A stretch of 64,000 nucleotides of DNA from Acacia acuminata (lineage: Eukaryota; Streptophyta; Magnoliopsida; Fabales; Fabaceae), in the NCBI GenBank assembly GCA_019022655.1, contig JAFJYI010000028.1:372001-436000 (forward strand), given 5' to 3'. The notes beneath the pieces are model-generated. The model saw only the letters and a list, made by a program, of their open reading frames with translations. It ran no database searches and was not told the origin of the DNA. Shown in pieces: positions 20,566 through 32,470 of this stretch. Each line of letters opens with the position of its first letter. Positions within the stretch are counted from its first letter, which is position 1. The position numbers and the translations under genes were made by a program.

Positions 20566-22973
20566 TGTAATATTTTGAATCTTAAGTCTAGAGAGTTGAA
20601 AAAAAAGCCTGTATCAGGCATACGACTAAACCTAATTCAAGAAATATGACAAATTTCATGATTTATGTGTATTTGGAGAAATAAAATGGTGAATTTTGAC
20701 AAGAATGTCAATTTTTCTTGAAAAACCTGATTTCACCGAAACTAAAAAATTTGAGGCGTGTGTTGGCATCAATGGGACACATGAAATTAATACTTCTTTG
20801 TTCCATTTTAGAGCATCAAATTTGACTAAACATGAATGAAAAGAAGTTGCATGAGTCTTACTGGAAATTATGAGAAAATTGAAGGAAGGTTAAAAATTAC
20901 AACTTTTACCAAATTGTGCTGTAAGTTTCATAATTATTTAAAATTTGTGGACACTTGAGTATGGGTTATGAGCCAATAAAATGGGTCAATATTTTCCTAA
21001 AAATGGCCCAAGAATTTTGGTTAATTAGAATGTTGAAATTCGATTGAATTGTAACCAATGACATTTTGGTAAGTACGTGGGAGTTGAAGGGAAAATTGAT
21101 CATTTTTACTACTAAACCGCCTTTGACCCTTCTAGTATCAGCCAAGACTCTTCTAATCTCCATTATCATTGTGTTTTATGCTGAACTAGCCAAGAAAGAC
21201 GCTGAAACATCAAGGAAGAAGAAGAGAAAGGAAAAACTCGCTGAATCAAGGTAATTTTTCACGCTATGTATACGAGCTTGTAATCCCTAGTCCTTCTCTT
21301 CTCCTACTCCTTAATTATGAAAATTTCTCTATTCATATGTGCGTGGAGGATTGACCGAATCCTATATAGTCAAGGAAAGATAGAAATCTTACGAAATTTA
21401 CCAAACAACGATTAAGGTAAGTGATTCTAGGCCTACTGGTGGTATATTGGAATTTCCTAGTGATTTCTCTGGCTTTATGTGGATTTTGGATTATTGAAAC
21501 CCTAGGAGTAGGTTCTGATGGAATGTGCATATGGTTTAAATAATAAGATAAATATGGTTAGGAACCGAAATTAGGGTATTTGCGAAGTAAAAATTACAAA
21601 ACATTGACGATTATAAGAGGTCCTAGTCTCAGTTGGGCGCAGTGTAGACCAAGGGATTTGGAATTTTTCCAATTTGATGGTTCCATTGTGTTCAAAACAT
21701 GAAATTGTGTAGGATAGTGGTTCGATAGGAATTTTGGAAGCTCTAGGATGAATTGTAGCCAAAGCCTGAAATCTGTTTTGAAAAATCCTGTCAGGGCAGT
21801 CATTTTGCAATGCATATTTGGGGTAGTGAACAAAGTCTTATTGCAATGAAACTTTCTACGATTAAATTAAATATAATGAAATTTAATTTGGTAGGTCATT
21901 TTTCAAATTTGGATTTGTGTATACTAAATTATAAATTTTTAAAAATGACCTACAATTCTGGAATGAAATCTAGACAGATGACACTATTTTATTGAACTGG
22001 GAATAGTGTACTTGTGCTTAGTTTCTAGAACCATTTTTCGTTGAAACCAGACTTAATAAGGAGTCCATAGGATTTGGAACCATCTCATTTGGACATTTGT
22101 GCTAAGAGATGTGATTTTTCAAATATATAAATACAAATTATGGAAGATCAAGGCGAATGTGTGAAAATGAGGGAAACAGTGGAACCTTGGACATAGATTA
22201 AGTCTAGTAATTTTATGCTTAGATATACTAGATGACATTTCGAATGTCTAAAGTTCGAGTGAGTATTGACCATTGTCCATAACGTGTTCTTATAGGAACC
22301 CGTAATTTCCCAAAACATGTGAAGTTCTTGAAATCGCTTGGATAAAGTAATCAGATATTAACTCTAATCTCATATTCTCTATATGGCTGTGTATGTCTAT
22401 TTGAATCATTTATGTGAATGTCTCGATAGTAAGACTAGGTGTAGGGCCTATTGGACCGGTGGTCCTAGCCTTAAGTGGCTAACCTAGGTGCATTCAGTTG
22501 ACTTGAGCACTACCAATTGAGAACGCTGGTGGATTCCAAATAAAACTCTCGGTAATTCTTAGTCAAAAATTCCTAGTTGGGTTTCTAATTGAGAACCCCG
22601 ACGTACAGGAATACTTTCAGTATATGTCAATTGGTTATACTTGCACTAGGGTTATGTGATGTGTATATGCTGGTTTGGCTATGCATATGTTCTACATTAA
22701 GTGTTTCTGAATGTTATATTACTATTGTGGACTGTATCTGTTATGGTTTACTGGCATATACTATTCATATTTTGTTTGTAAGGTTAATCGTTACTTTTCC
22801 TTCGGGATTCCAGTCCTTGTTACTACTTATGAATTATTTAGTGAGTGGGATGCAGCTCTTAGCGCACGGTAGCTGACATCGGTATCTGGAGGTTCCAGTC
22901 GAGATCAAGAGCCTTGTCGGCTTTTGTATTTAGGTAGAATTATGATGTTATATTGTAAATTTTAAACATTTTG
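20566..22973 (+). mobile_element. LTR-like sequence, 3' end truncated
   Basis: Starts TGTAATATTTTGAATC directly after the end of the A/B homology. It has the organisation of the solo LTR at 51397: a purine-rich transcript-leader-like part ending in a splice-donor-like 'caaggtaatttttc' (~21250), then a late segment 'ttccttcgggattccagtcc...gggatgcagctcttagcgcac...gaggttccagtcgagatcaag' (~22796-22905). The expected terminal '...TTACA' is missing where the next EH unit begins at ~22975. No coding domain. Confidence 0.5.
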
Positions 22974-22974
22974 T

Positions 22975-23330
22975 ATTATGGATTAAGGTGCTTAATTACA
23001 ACACCTTAAAGTGCTTACATGGATTAAGGATTAAGGTGCTGACACCGTGTATCTGACATCTTGAAATAGTTTTTTTTTCAAGTGTGTCTTGCATCTTAAG
23101 GTATTTTTTATGCCTTGGTGCTAGATGCATCAAAAAATATTCTATGGTGTTTTAAACATATAAAAAAAAATACTTTAGGATACTAGATGCACTAAAAAAT
23201 ACTTTAGGGTGTTAAACGCATATGAAAAATATTTCAAAATGTTGGGTGCACCATAAAATACTTTAGCATGCTGGATGTACCTGAAAAAATATTTTAGCGT
23301 GTTGGCGATGCACTTTAACCCAGATTTCGG
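22975..23330. repeat. Degenerate ~45-bp tandem repeats opening EH unit C
   Basis: Repeated phrases 'aaaaatactttagggtgtta', 'gatgcaccaaaaaatatt' and 'acaccttgaaatattttt'. The same arrays occur at 43625-43965 and 56075-56380, each at the start of a pseudogene unit. Confidence 0.75.
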
Positions 23331-23711
23331 ACTGAGTTTTAAGTAAGTCAAAAGTTTATGAACTTAGTCGTGACAAATCATATTTGAGAGAGTGAGTTAT
23401 TAGTGAGTCAAAATTTGAAGAACTAAAATATTAAACTTCCTCTTAACGTTTTTCACTTTTTTTTAAAGAAAATTATTTTAATGTATACAAACTCTAAAAT
23501 AAAGATAATCTTATAAATTTAAGTTTTTTTTTTTAAAAAAAAATAATGTTTTACTAAAAAATAATTTGTTAAAAATTTTAGTGAAAATTTCTTATAAAAG
23601 ACTTTAAAAATACTAAAAGACAAAAAGGTGCTCTCAATATTCTTAATACTAAAGAAGTGTGAGGGCATGATTTATGCTTTCTGAAATCAAAAGAAAATGA
23701 CACAAATGCCC

Positions 23712-23879
23712 TCATGAATTCTCTTCTCCACTTTCTTCTTCTGCTTGTTCCATGGTAGAGACAACCTTCTTCAACAACGGAGCAACGATGACAGTTTCTC
23801 CAGCGACAACAGCCTTCAACAACGACGGTTTCTCTAGATCTTCTTCTTTTTCCTCATAAATTTTGAACAAAACTTCCAT
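23712..23879 (-). CDS. Short conserved antisense ORF (unit C), 55 codons, unknown
   Basis: From ATG at 23879 to TGA at 23712. The product starts MEVLFKIYEEKEEDLEKPSL, continues LKAVVAGETVIVAPLLKKVV, and has an acidic end (MEQAEEESGEEN). The counterpart in unit E (56732-56920) stays open with a very similar product, while unit D (44306-44503) is frameshifted midway. I do not recognise the family. It could be the first exon of an old gene divergently arranged with the EH promoter, or chance conservation by recent duplication. Confidence 0.3.
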   Translation of the reverse strand: MEVLFKIYEEKEEDLEKPSLLKAVVAGETVIVAPLLKKVVSTMEQAEEESGEENS

Positions 23880-24224
23880 AACCAGTCATAAAAATTGGGG
23901 GTTCCTCGCCCTTGGCTCCTCTCGCTTGGGCTAATTTTCATCTCCGTTATTCCCTATTTGAAGAGATGAATGGTTCCCAATTTCTATAACTATAGACCCC
24001 ACACCACTCTCCACATTTCTTTCCCCAAATCGATAATCCTACTTACACTTCCAAATCATTGTGTGGCTCTACCCTCTCGATCTTTGTGGGTTGATAGACA
24101 AGGCGGTAGTTCCAGAACCATCGGATTCAACTACATTCCCAATCTCAAGTCATCGTATGGCTCTACCCTCCCTTTGTGGAATTACTGATTTTCATATAAT
24201 ACTTGTGAGAGTTGTTATTGTTAA
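23880..24224. other. Conserved unit block between the antisense ORF and promoter repeats
   Basis: Contains 'ttgggggttcctcgcccttgg' region, 'cactctccacatttctttcc' and 'tgtggctctaccctctcgat'. It is shared with units D and E. Short plus-strand ORFs here are not conserved in frame and are not called. Confidence 0.5.
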
Positions 24225-24515
24225 ATCCAAACTTGGTAGTATCATATCAAGTTTAGGAATTAATCCATGCATGTTTTCTCATTTTGACAGATGTTTAATT
24301 TGAAATGATAAGTTGTAAACTTCATATCCCAAATTTGGTAAAATCAAATCCATACATGGTGATCTCATATCAAGTATAGGCATTAATCCATGCATTTTTT
24401 TCATTTTTCACAAGTGTTTAATTTGAAATGGTGAGTTTTGGACTTCATATTTGGACTTGGTAAAATGATATCCAAAGTCAGTGATATCATATCAAATCTA
24501 GGAATTCTGCAATTA
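24225..24515 (+). repeat. ~115-bp promoter-side repeats, unit C
   Basis: Same family as 1-400. Two to three copies precede the conserved '...cgtacagatctcatagcagatcagcacc' block at ~24725. Confidence 0.7.
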
Positions 24516-24957
24516 CAACCACACGCCTTCTCCTTTGTTTTTAAAACTCAAATGTACAATTCTGTCATTTACTTTTGATTTCAAAAACAGTAAGTCAGGA
24601 CCTTATACTTCTCTGGTATGATAAATATTAGAAGTGTATTTACGTCTTTTAGTATTTTTAAAGTTCTTTATAAAGGATTCCCCAAATTTTAAATCACGAA
24701 CCATTGTTGAGACTGTATTTAAATCGTACAGATCTCATAGCAGATCAGCACCAAAATCGGTTAGTCAAAGGTAGTAAAACCGTAGGTCCTTCTTTTGAAC
24801 CACACAAATGTAATGTTTTTACCACGCAATAAATTTCGTCCTTTTTCTGTGTAGGTTCATATAACAGACAACATCAGCTATCTTCTTCCTAATCATTTCT
24901 CCTCACACACTTACCATTTACTATCAGTGAACTGACCACACCGAGCAGCACCTAAAC

Positions 24958-26520
24958 ATGGAAGCAACAGAGCACAAAACACTGGAAGTGAGCGGTATCA
25001 AAATACACACTTGACCATAACAATCTTAGTTGCTCTTAATTTATTTTAGCTGGTTACGCTATTTGAACGAGGTGTCTAGGATATTTTCTTAGCTTTTATT
25101 AATCAAGAATTAAAAAATATATATACACATCTAGATGCCACCTTCCTCATCGGCTACACATGCTTCCACATTGTTGGCGACATCGTGGTGCTCGTTATTA
25201 ACTCTGGCCGGGGATCAGGTGTTCCTCATGGTTCATGATTTGGCTGGGGAGCCCTCATTGGTTGTTGGTATCTCTGCACGTTAAGTTATCAAACTCACAA
25301 GTTTAAATAAATTCATAATAGAGACATAAACTCGCAAGAGTTTGCTTTTATTAATAAATTATTATTAAAATTATATAAGTAAACAATTTAAATATAAAAA
25401 AATACAAGTTTATTTAAATATATTTCAAATTCAAATAATTGAAATTAAATCAATCAACATCCATTATTTATCATATTCAACAAAACAATTTCTATGAAGT
25501 TCGGGAAGGAAGTGGCTAATTTGCCTTTCCTGCTAGCCCTTCTTTTTGGGGACCTTCCCAAATGTATTTTTCATGGTTCGTTGGATTATAAGATTCTACA
25601 TGAAATGGAAGACATTTTGATATTTTATGGGCAAACAATGTTGGTGTTTTCAATTTTTCAAATTTTTTGTTTTTAAAGATTTAAGAGTTTAAAAATGTGT
25701 ACTTTCATTTTTACTAGATTCTTAAAATCTTTAAAAAATAACTCCATTTTACCCCTATAAGATATCAAAATGTATGTTATCCATTTTGTATAGAATGTAA
25801 TGATTCAAAAAACCATGAAAAATACATTTGGAAGGTCTCCAAAATGAAGGAGTAGCAAGAAAGGCACATAAGCCACCCTGGCCCACGAAGTTCATATGTG
25901 AAGCTATTAAACATGATCAAATAGATACAAAAAGCTAGCACAAGTTTAAGAGTTTGTTTGATATGAAGGATCGGATTTGAAAGAAAAAGTAGGCGAGAGA
26001 AAATTTTTAATAATTGAATGAAAAAAATTAGGGGGGGGGGGGTTAAAATTTTTTAATAAGTTGTTTATACTCTTTTAGTTGCATCTTTTCTTTATTAAAA
26101 TTTTACCAACCCCAATTCTCCATTTTTTTTAAATTCAACTCATAAAATTCTTATTTTCCCTCTCTTCTCATCCCCTCGTACCAAACAGCCCCTAAGAGGG
26201 TATGTTGGCACAATTTTAAAAACTGAAAATGCAAAAATAGTAAACTCATAGGCTTAGCAAAGTTTGCAATTAATATAATGTAAGTTTAAGAGTGAGTTAA
26301 GATAAATTTATGAAGAGAAAACACAAAAACATTAATTGGAGGGTCAACTTTCGATTTTAACAATAATGTCTACGTACACGTTTTATGGTGACATATTGAA
26401 GGCCTACATGTGCCTCTTATGCATATAGAAACCCCCAAGTCAAGCTTCTTGATGCTCTACCAGCTTTGTATGGTGACTACTATGGTGCCCACCATGTGCT
26501 CATTGTTGAAGTAAAACCTC
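24958..26520 (+). pseudogene. Epoxide hydrolase exon-1 remnant, copy C
   Basis: Three pieces of EH exon 1 survive. 24958-25012 begins ATGGAAGCA and encodes MEATEHKTLEVSGIKIH before a stop. ~25135-25275 corresponds to the stretch APPS...YTCLHIVGDIVALI through HDWG...IGWYLC, with several indels. ~26385-26520 corresponds to KAYVCL...KPLDA...LYGDYY. The part holding HGFP is replaced by ~120 bp of unrelated sequence, and a ~1.1-kb block splits the gene after WYLC. Exons 2 and 3 are absent. Copies D and E share these lesions, so the gene died before the units multiplied. Confidence 0.85.
25489..25905. mobile_element. Long fold-back element inside EH remnant C
   Basis: Left arm ~25489-25640 ('tatgaagttcggg...gccttt...ccaaatgtatttttcatgg...cattttgatatttta') is the inverted counterpart of ~25755-25905 ('tatcaaaatg...ccatgaaaaatacatttgg...aaaggcac...gaagttcata'). 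The arms are ~130-150 bp. Copies D and E carry the same structure. The 60-codon ORF across the left arm is not considered coding. Confidence 0.7.
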
Positions 26521-27880
26521 GATGATTTAAAATTTGATCTGGATGGTATAAATATATATTTTTTAATCTGCAAATTTTTCAATAATAAACTTATTTTTAT
26601 TTTAAATTATGTATCTATTAAAATAAATATTTTGTTAAAACATTAAAAAAAATTGAATAAGCACCATTAGATTCTTTTTTCCTACCCTAGCTAGTTGGAT
26701 TGAACTTATAATCAACTACATATAGTAAGACATTAGTTTTGTCAAAAATAATCCGAACACTCTTGTTAGTTGTTAATATAACAATATCTTTTGCGCTGAG
26801 ATCACCTTGAGTTCACCTTGAGAACATATTCAAGAAAATCTATTTTATAATTCTATTCAAATATGTTCTTCTATATTTTTTTTAAAAAAAAAAAAACCAA
26901 ATACACATATGTTGTTTGAATGTGAAACTACAATACATAGTATAAATCCAATTTGATTGCCCCAAGCCGCAACCTTTCCTTGACTTGATAAATATGAGAA
27001 ATAAGTCTTACATTTCGAACTAAGATCAACTTCCCAATATTTTTTTTTTTTTTTTATATTTGCATTCGGTATCCTGGCCTATCTCTTTTTAATTGAGAGG
27101 ATTCTTCGGGGCCAGGCTAATCCGGATTCGTCCTGAGTCAGTCTCCTTTATTGGAGGGAAAAGCTACTAATGCCACCTGTTCCATTCACAATCTCAGACT
27201 GAGAACTTGCTTAAGAGAGAATGATTACCTTACCACTCGATCCCACTAGGTGTTGGAGCAATCAAGTTTTATATTTTTATATTAAAGACTATAAAATCAT
27301 TGCAACTTCCAAATCAAAAAAAAATTCATAAAGATGCACATTTGAAACAAATAGACTACGAATAAAACAGTGTCTGCCATGACCATGGTGCTAAGTGTCA
27401 GGTGAAGCTCAAAGACTCATTGTGGATGCTAATGCCCTTATAGCCTAGTAGCATATAAGAAGTCCCTTGTAAGTAAAAGGTTACGAATTCGGCCAGGTTT
27501 GTAATCTCAAATCATTAGTGCATGCTCTTTTAATTCAAAAAAGAAAAGAAAAGAAAGACTTGCTGCCTATGGAGAAGAAACCAAGCAAAGGTGAGAAGAG
27601 AGGTGCTCTAGCAAATTTTTTTTTTTTTTTTTTTTTTGGGGGGGGGGGTGAAGCGGGCGAGGGGATGATTATGGAAGAGAAACTTGAGATCAAGGAGAAA
27701 GAAGAGGGCAATAAAGTCATTTCACCCATTCTAAAATCTCATTTTGGTCCAAGAGACTGATCTAGAATTTGTTGAATTGGGGAACTGATTTTAGATTTCA
27801 GATATATTTATATTTGATTTATCCCATAAATATAATCAAATAGATTTTTTTTTATTTTTTTTTTTTTGGAAAAACGACAC
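26521..27880 (+). repeat. P module, copy 2 (unit C)
   Basis: Colinear with the other P modules; noncoding. It contains a SINE at 27040-27258 and a homopolymer T/G stretch around 27619-27650. Confidence 0.75.
27040..27258 (-). mobile_element. tRNA-derived SINE (unit C)
   Basis: On the minus strand it begins near 'gctccaacacctagtgggat', has the A-box-like 'gatcgagtggtaagg', and ends in an A-rich tail (+ strand T run at 27040-27055). The same insert is at 62981-63201, where it is flanked by a clean duplication. P modules at ~2233 and ~47992 lack it. Confidence 0.7.
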
Positions 27881-27884
27881 GGAA

Positions 27885-28215
27885 TTAAACGCTTTTTAAG
27901 CCTTACGCAGGGAAACACATGGGACACATTTTGAACGTGAATGAAATTGACACATCCCTAAGAAATGTAAACCCAATTTGAACCCACCACCAGAGTCAGC
28001 CTCTGATATGTTGGTTTTTGTTATTAAGAAATTTTCTTATATATAACTTTTATTTGTTAGACTGTCTATAGAAAAGTAATCTAATGATTTTCTTTTGATT
28101 TTAATGCATTGTAATTAATATTATATTAGAATGTGTTAAATAGGGATAATTATAGCCGGAATGTAACATTACGTTTAGAATGCGTTAGAATCCGTCTCGG
28201 CCCAAGATTCAAAGA
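27885..28215 (+). repeat. T module, copy 3
   Basis: Block 'aaacgctttttaagccttacg' through 'cgtctcggcccaagattcaaag', immediately left of the EH copy B upstream region. Confidence 0.75.
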
Positions 28216-28274
28216 ACCTAATTATGTTGACAAAAAAAAAAAAAAAACCTAATTATGAACCATTACTTTTTTAG

Positions 28275-28452
28275 GGTTGAGTTTCTTTCCTAATCATTTT
28301 TTCATTTTCTCGTTATCCCTTATCATCTTTAAATCATATCCAATCAATCACAATACTACTTTAATATCTCTCTCTTCTTCCCAATCAATGGCCCAAATAG
28401 GCTAATGAGAGAAAATGAGAAAAATGATGAGGAGAAGATCATCTTCCACTTT
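28275..28452. mobile_element. Small palindromic insert upstream of EH copy B
   Basis: ~175 bp present in B but not in A (compare 'accattatttttttatgtac' at ~3330). The ends are inverted: 'taatcattttttcattttct' versus reversed 'catcatttttctcattttct'. MITE-like; family unknown. Confidence 0.5.
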
Positions 28453-28543
28453 TTTATGTACGTCCTGCTCCATTTATGAATTCAAATTATTAAAACATTC
28501 AAGTGTACCAAATACATTCATGGTGAAGTTCCTGAAACATAAC

Positions 28544-28871
28544 GGAAAATATAACAAAATGATCCCTTAAAATCTTAAAATTATGGTGAAGTTCCGTGAG
28601 ACATTTTTGTAATATTTTCTACATGTGAAAAGACACAAATGCCCCTCAAGTGCCTGTGTTGCTAAGTCCATGAGCATATTTTTACAAGACCATGTGCTTA
28701 TGTTGACAAGTCCATAAACCTGTTTTGATAAGTCCATAAGCATTTTGTGGCAAGTCCATGAGTCTTGAAGGAAAATAGTACAGAAAAATCACACAGAACT
28801 TCACCGCAATTTTTAGATTTTAATAAACCATTTTGTTATATTTTCTCCTACTCGGACGGTGCAATTTTCCC
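28544..28871. mobile_element. Mutator-type MITE at EH-B promoter, left end truncated
   Basis: The right end GTGCAATTTTCCC (to 28871) is followed by ACATAAATA, equivalent to the 9-bp target sequence seen in copy A. Arms: 'ggaaaatataacaaaatgat' against reversed 'gagaaaatataacaaaatgg'. The outer left end and ~450 bp of upstream sequence found in A are missing. The site that holds Copia in copy A is intact here (~28594). Confidence 0.7.
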
Positions 28872-28884
28872 ACATAAATAAAAC
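28872..28884 (+). promoter_or_regulatory. Possible TATA box of EH copy B
   Basis: ACATAAATAAAAC, about 75 bp before the ATG at 28957. It is the copy B counterpart of the copy A TATA box. Confidence 0.45.
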
Positions 28885-29480
28885 AGAACGTCCTTATTTC
28901 GCACGAAACATTTAATAAATTTCGTCCTTCTCACTTTGTAACTCATCCACAAAAACATGGAAGCAATAAAACACATAACAGTTGAAGTGAATGGCATCAA
29001 AATGCATGTTGCAGAGAAAGGAGAAGGCCCTGTCGTATTGTTCCTCCATGGCTTCCCCGAGCTCTGGTACACGTGGCGGCACCAGATCCTATCCCTCAGC
29101 TCCCTCGGGTTCCGTGCTGTGGCTCCTGACCTCCGCGGCTTCGGGGACACAGAGGCGCCGCCATCAGTCGCCAGCTACACCTGCCTCCACATCGTCGGCG
29201 ACGTCGTGGCGCTCATCAATTCGTATCTGGGCGTGGATAAGGTATTTCTCGTGGCTCATGATTGGGGGGTTGGTATCTCTGCATGTTTCGTCCCGACAAA
29301 GTGAAAGCCTACGTGTGCCTTAGTGTGCCTTTCATGCCCAGAAACCCAAGCGTCAAGCCTCTTGATGCTTTTCGAGCTTTGTATGGAGATGATTACTATA
29401 TCTGCAGATTCCAGGTTCTTCTTCTTCTTCATCTGTAATTTGTGTGGGGATTAAATTTATACTTATGTATATACTAGGTG

Positions 29481-29685
29481 CTAAATATAAATATAAGACT
29501 TTTTTTTTTTTTTTTTGTGCGGAGAGATTAAGATAAATAAGTTGTATGATTAAATTATATATAAATTTAATTGAGTCAGACAAATTACAATTAGTTAAGG
29601 GGAAAAATGATAAATCTAAAGACTTTAAAGTAATTTAATTAGATTCATTATTCTTCCAAAAAAGTCAACCAAGTCTTAGATTTAA
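29481..29685. mobile_element. Fold-back MITE in EH-B intron 1
   Basis: Paralogue of 9962-10179. The left arm is interrupted by a T run (~29500-29517). Confidence 0.65.
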
Positions 29686-32074
29686 TTAGAACTCGAAAAT
29701 AGTATAACAAAACTTTGATTTTATGCTAAAAACGCTCGAAATAGTAGTATCATATTATTCTTAATATTAAAATATATTTTCGAGTTAAAACCTTGGCTTT
29801 ATTTAAGCATAAAATATTCAAAAGATATTCTTATAACTGCTAATCCAGATACACTCATCTAATTGTTTTGCCAATCTTAGATATATGTGAATAAGGAGAG
29901 ACGTAGGGAATAAAGATACAAGGACGAGCGCTCATTATGGTGATGCACATTATCGTCTATATCATTGTAATGAGATTTGCATCATTTAAATACAGTTTTA
30001 ATACGTCCTATACTTGTATGGCCAGAAAAAGCGACCTATACCAGTTCCCTTATATAAGATCACATAAAATGTTTGGCCAAAAAGTTAAAATATATGTTTA
30101 GTACTTATAAGTTTCCATTAAATTTCATTTTAGTCTTTAAATATTTAAAAATATATTTTTATCCTGTAAATTTAACATTGTTAACAAAAAATGTTGACTT
30201 GTCGATTTTTAAATGATGACTCAGCATTTATATACTAACATAATATTTTTAATTTAAAATATATTAAACAAAACCTAATTAAAGGTACCATCAAACATAA
30301 TTATTTCCTATGGCCGAATTTTCTAACATTAAGATTGCTCTTAAATTTTCATAAAAATAATAATTTAATTTTCTTATTTTTAATATTTTATGATAAGATT
30401 TTTAAATTATGATATTTCTAGTATAAAAATTAATAATAATGATGATCCTTAAAATAATTATAATTTTTTGAAATTTTTTATATATACAATTTTAGATTAA
30501 TTAGATAATTCTTACAATGGTAACACTCAGAAAATAAATTAAGAATTGGGAGGTCCATGGCTCATGCTGATTTTCCTACCCTCACTCATTAGTTACACTA
30601 TTTTAATTTGTACCTTGTTTAAATTTAGGCCACAGTATATATTTTGTCTTCTAAATTTACATCAAGCTATAGTTTAGTCCCTTAAGTTTGTAAAGTGTAT
30701 TTTCAGTCCTTTAATGTTAACAACATTAGTCTCTCATTAACTAAAAATGCTAACTCATCAACAAATTTAAATTAATTATGACTCTTCAGTTAAGTTATTG
30801 CTGACATATTAATTTTTTATTTAAAATTTGAAAAACATATTTAAAATAAATTAATGAAGATGGCACCATCTAATTAAATGATTAAATTTTAAGCATGCAT
30901 TATCAGTATTTAGTTGCATAATAATCATTGAAATTCGTTGAGTCATATGGTGTTAATATTAAGAAACTAAAAAAAAAAAATACTTTATAGGCAGAAGAAC
31001 CTAAACTAAATCATCATGATGTAGCTAATGTTGGTGTCAAAACTAGTTCAAGTGGCACCCAAGGTTACTGTCATTAGGAGAGATATAACGAAAGCGGCAC
31101 TTCCTAGGATAAAATGAACCCTTCCTACATAAAGTAGGGTAACAGAACAGCAGAAAGATAACTGTGTAACTCAGAAAAAGAGAGGAGAGGAGAGATTGGG
31201 GATAGAGCTCTTTGTCACCTGACCTCAGTCCCTCTGGCCTTAGTTATATTGATCTTAGACCGTTCGTTGCCTTCTATACGCAAAAAGTATGTAACCGTTG
31301 AGCAACAATCATGACTATTAATAACAGCTTAATAATAATTAAAACGAAAATTACAAAACAAGAGAATTGATTATAGTTTATGTAATAAAACCTTTTAAAT
31401 GTATATAAATAACATGAACAGTGACTATAGTATATTAATCGCACAGTTTAGTTACCACATATATATTTATTCAATGAAAGAAGGGTTATGATCATGATCA
31501 AGTCTCTAGTGTGCGCCGCGTATATATATGGCAACTACACAAATTATTTTGTGCTCCATAAATTTAGTTATAGAGAGAAGATTAGATATTATATTGATTG
31601 TCGGTGGTGGATTGTTGGTTTAAATAATGGGATAAACACACACAGGAGGCAAGGAAGGCAGAAGAAGAGATGGCCAAAATAGGAAGTGAACAAGTATTGA
31701 GGAATGTGCTTACAGGACGCAAAGCTGGTCCACCAATCCTTCCAAAGCAAGGCTTTGGTTATAACTCATCGTCATCAGATGATAAGTTGCCTTCTTGGCT
31801 CTCTCAAGATGACCTTCGTTTTTATGCTTCCAAGTTCGACAAGTCTGGCTTCACCGGACCCTTGAACTACTACCGAAATTTCGACCGGTATGTTCCAATC
31901 ATTCTTTCATTTAATTTCGATCGGTAAAAATCGAAAGTACTTTTGACTCGGTAATAATTCTATTTTCGCTTAAGTTTAACTAAGTACTGGAGTTTTGGGT
32001 TTTTGTTAACTCACGTGTGACTAACATATAACACTATGGTTTTGTTAACTCACGTGGGACTAATATATATCACT

Positions 32075-32328
32075 CTTGTCTTATTTATATGTTTCTTTTG
32101 ACCAAAAAAATTTTTTGATTACATTTATAAGTCATCTTTTAGGTAATAAATGAGATTATGATAATTTTGCTTATATTAATTGTATCAATAAAATATAGAG
32201 AAAAGAAAGAGTTAAAAGATACCTATTCATATGAGGACAAATTAAAGTTAAAAATTTACTCCATAATAATTAAGTTAACTACCTCTCCTTGTGTGTTATT
32301 TAGTTAAAATAGACTTATAAATAGGACC
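32075..32328. mobile_element. Fold-back MITE ('tttataagtc' family) in EH-B intron 2
   Basis: Starts 'cttgtcttatttatatg' and ends 'agacttataaataggacc', the best-preserved inverted pair of this family in the window. Copy A intron 2 lacks it and is 470 bp shorter. Confidence 0.75.
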
Positions 32329-32364
32329 AAAGTGGTAGTTGAGTTGTAATTGTCAATTGTACCT

Positions 32365-32415
32365 ACACACACACTCACTCTCTTTCTCTCCTTCCCTCCC
32401 TCCCTCCCTCCCCCC

Positions 32416-32451
<36 letters not shown>

Positions 32452-32470
32452 TTATTTATTTATTTATTTG
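32365..32470. repeat. Compound microsatellite in EH-B intron 2
   Basis: (CA)n, (TCCC)n, (CT)n, (TA)n and (TTTA)n in sequence. Confidence 0.8.
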
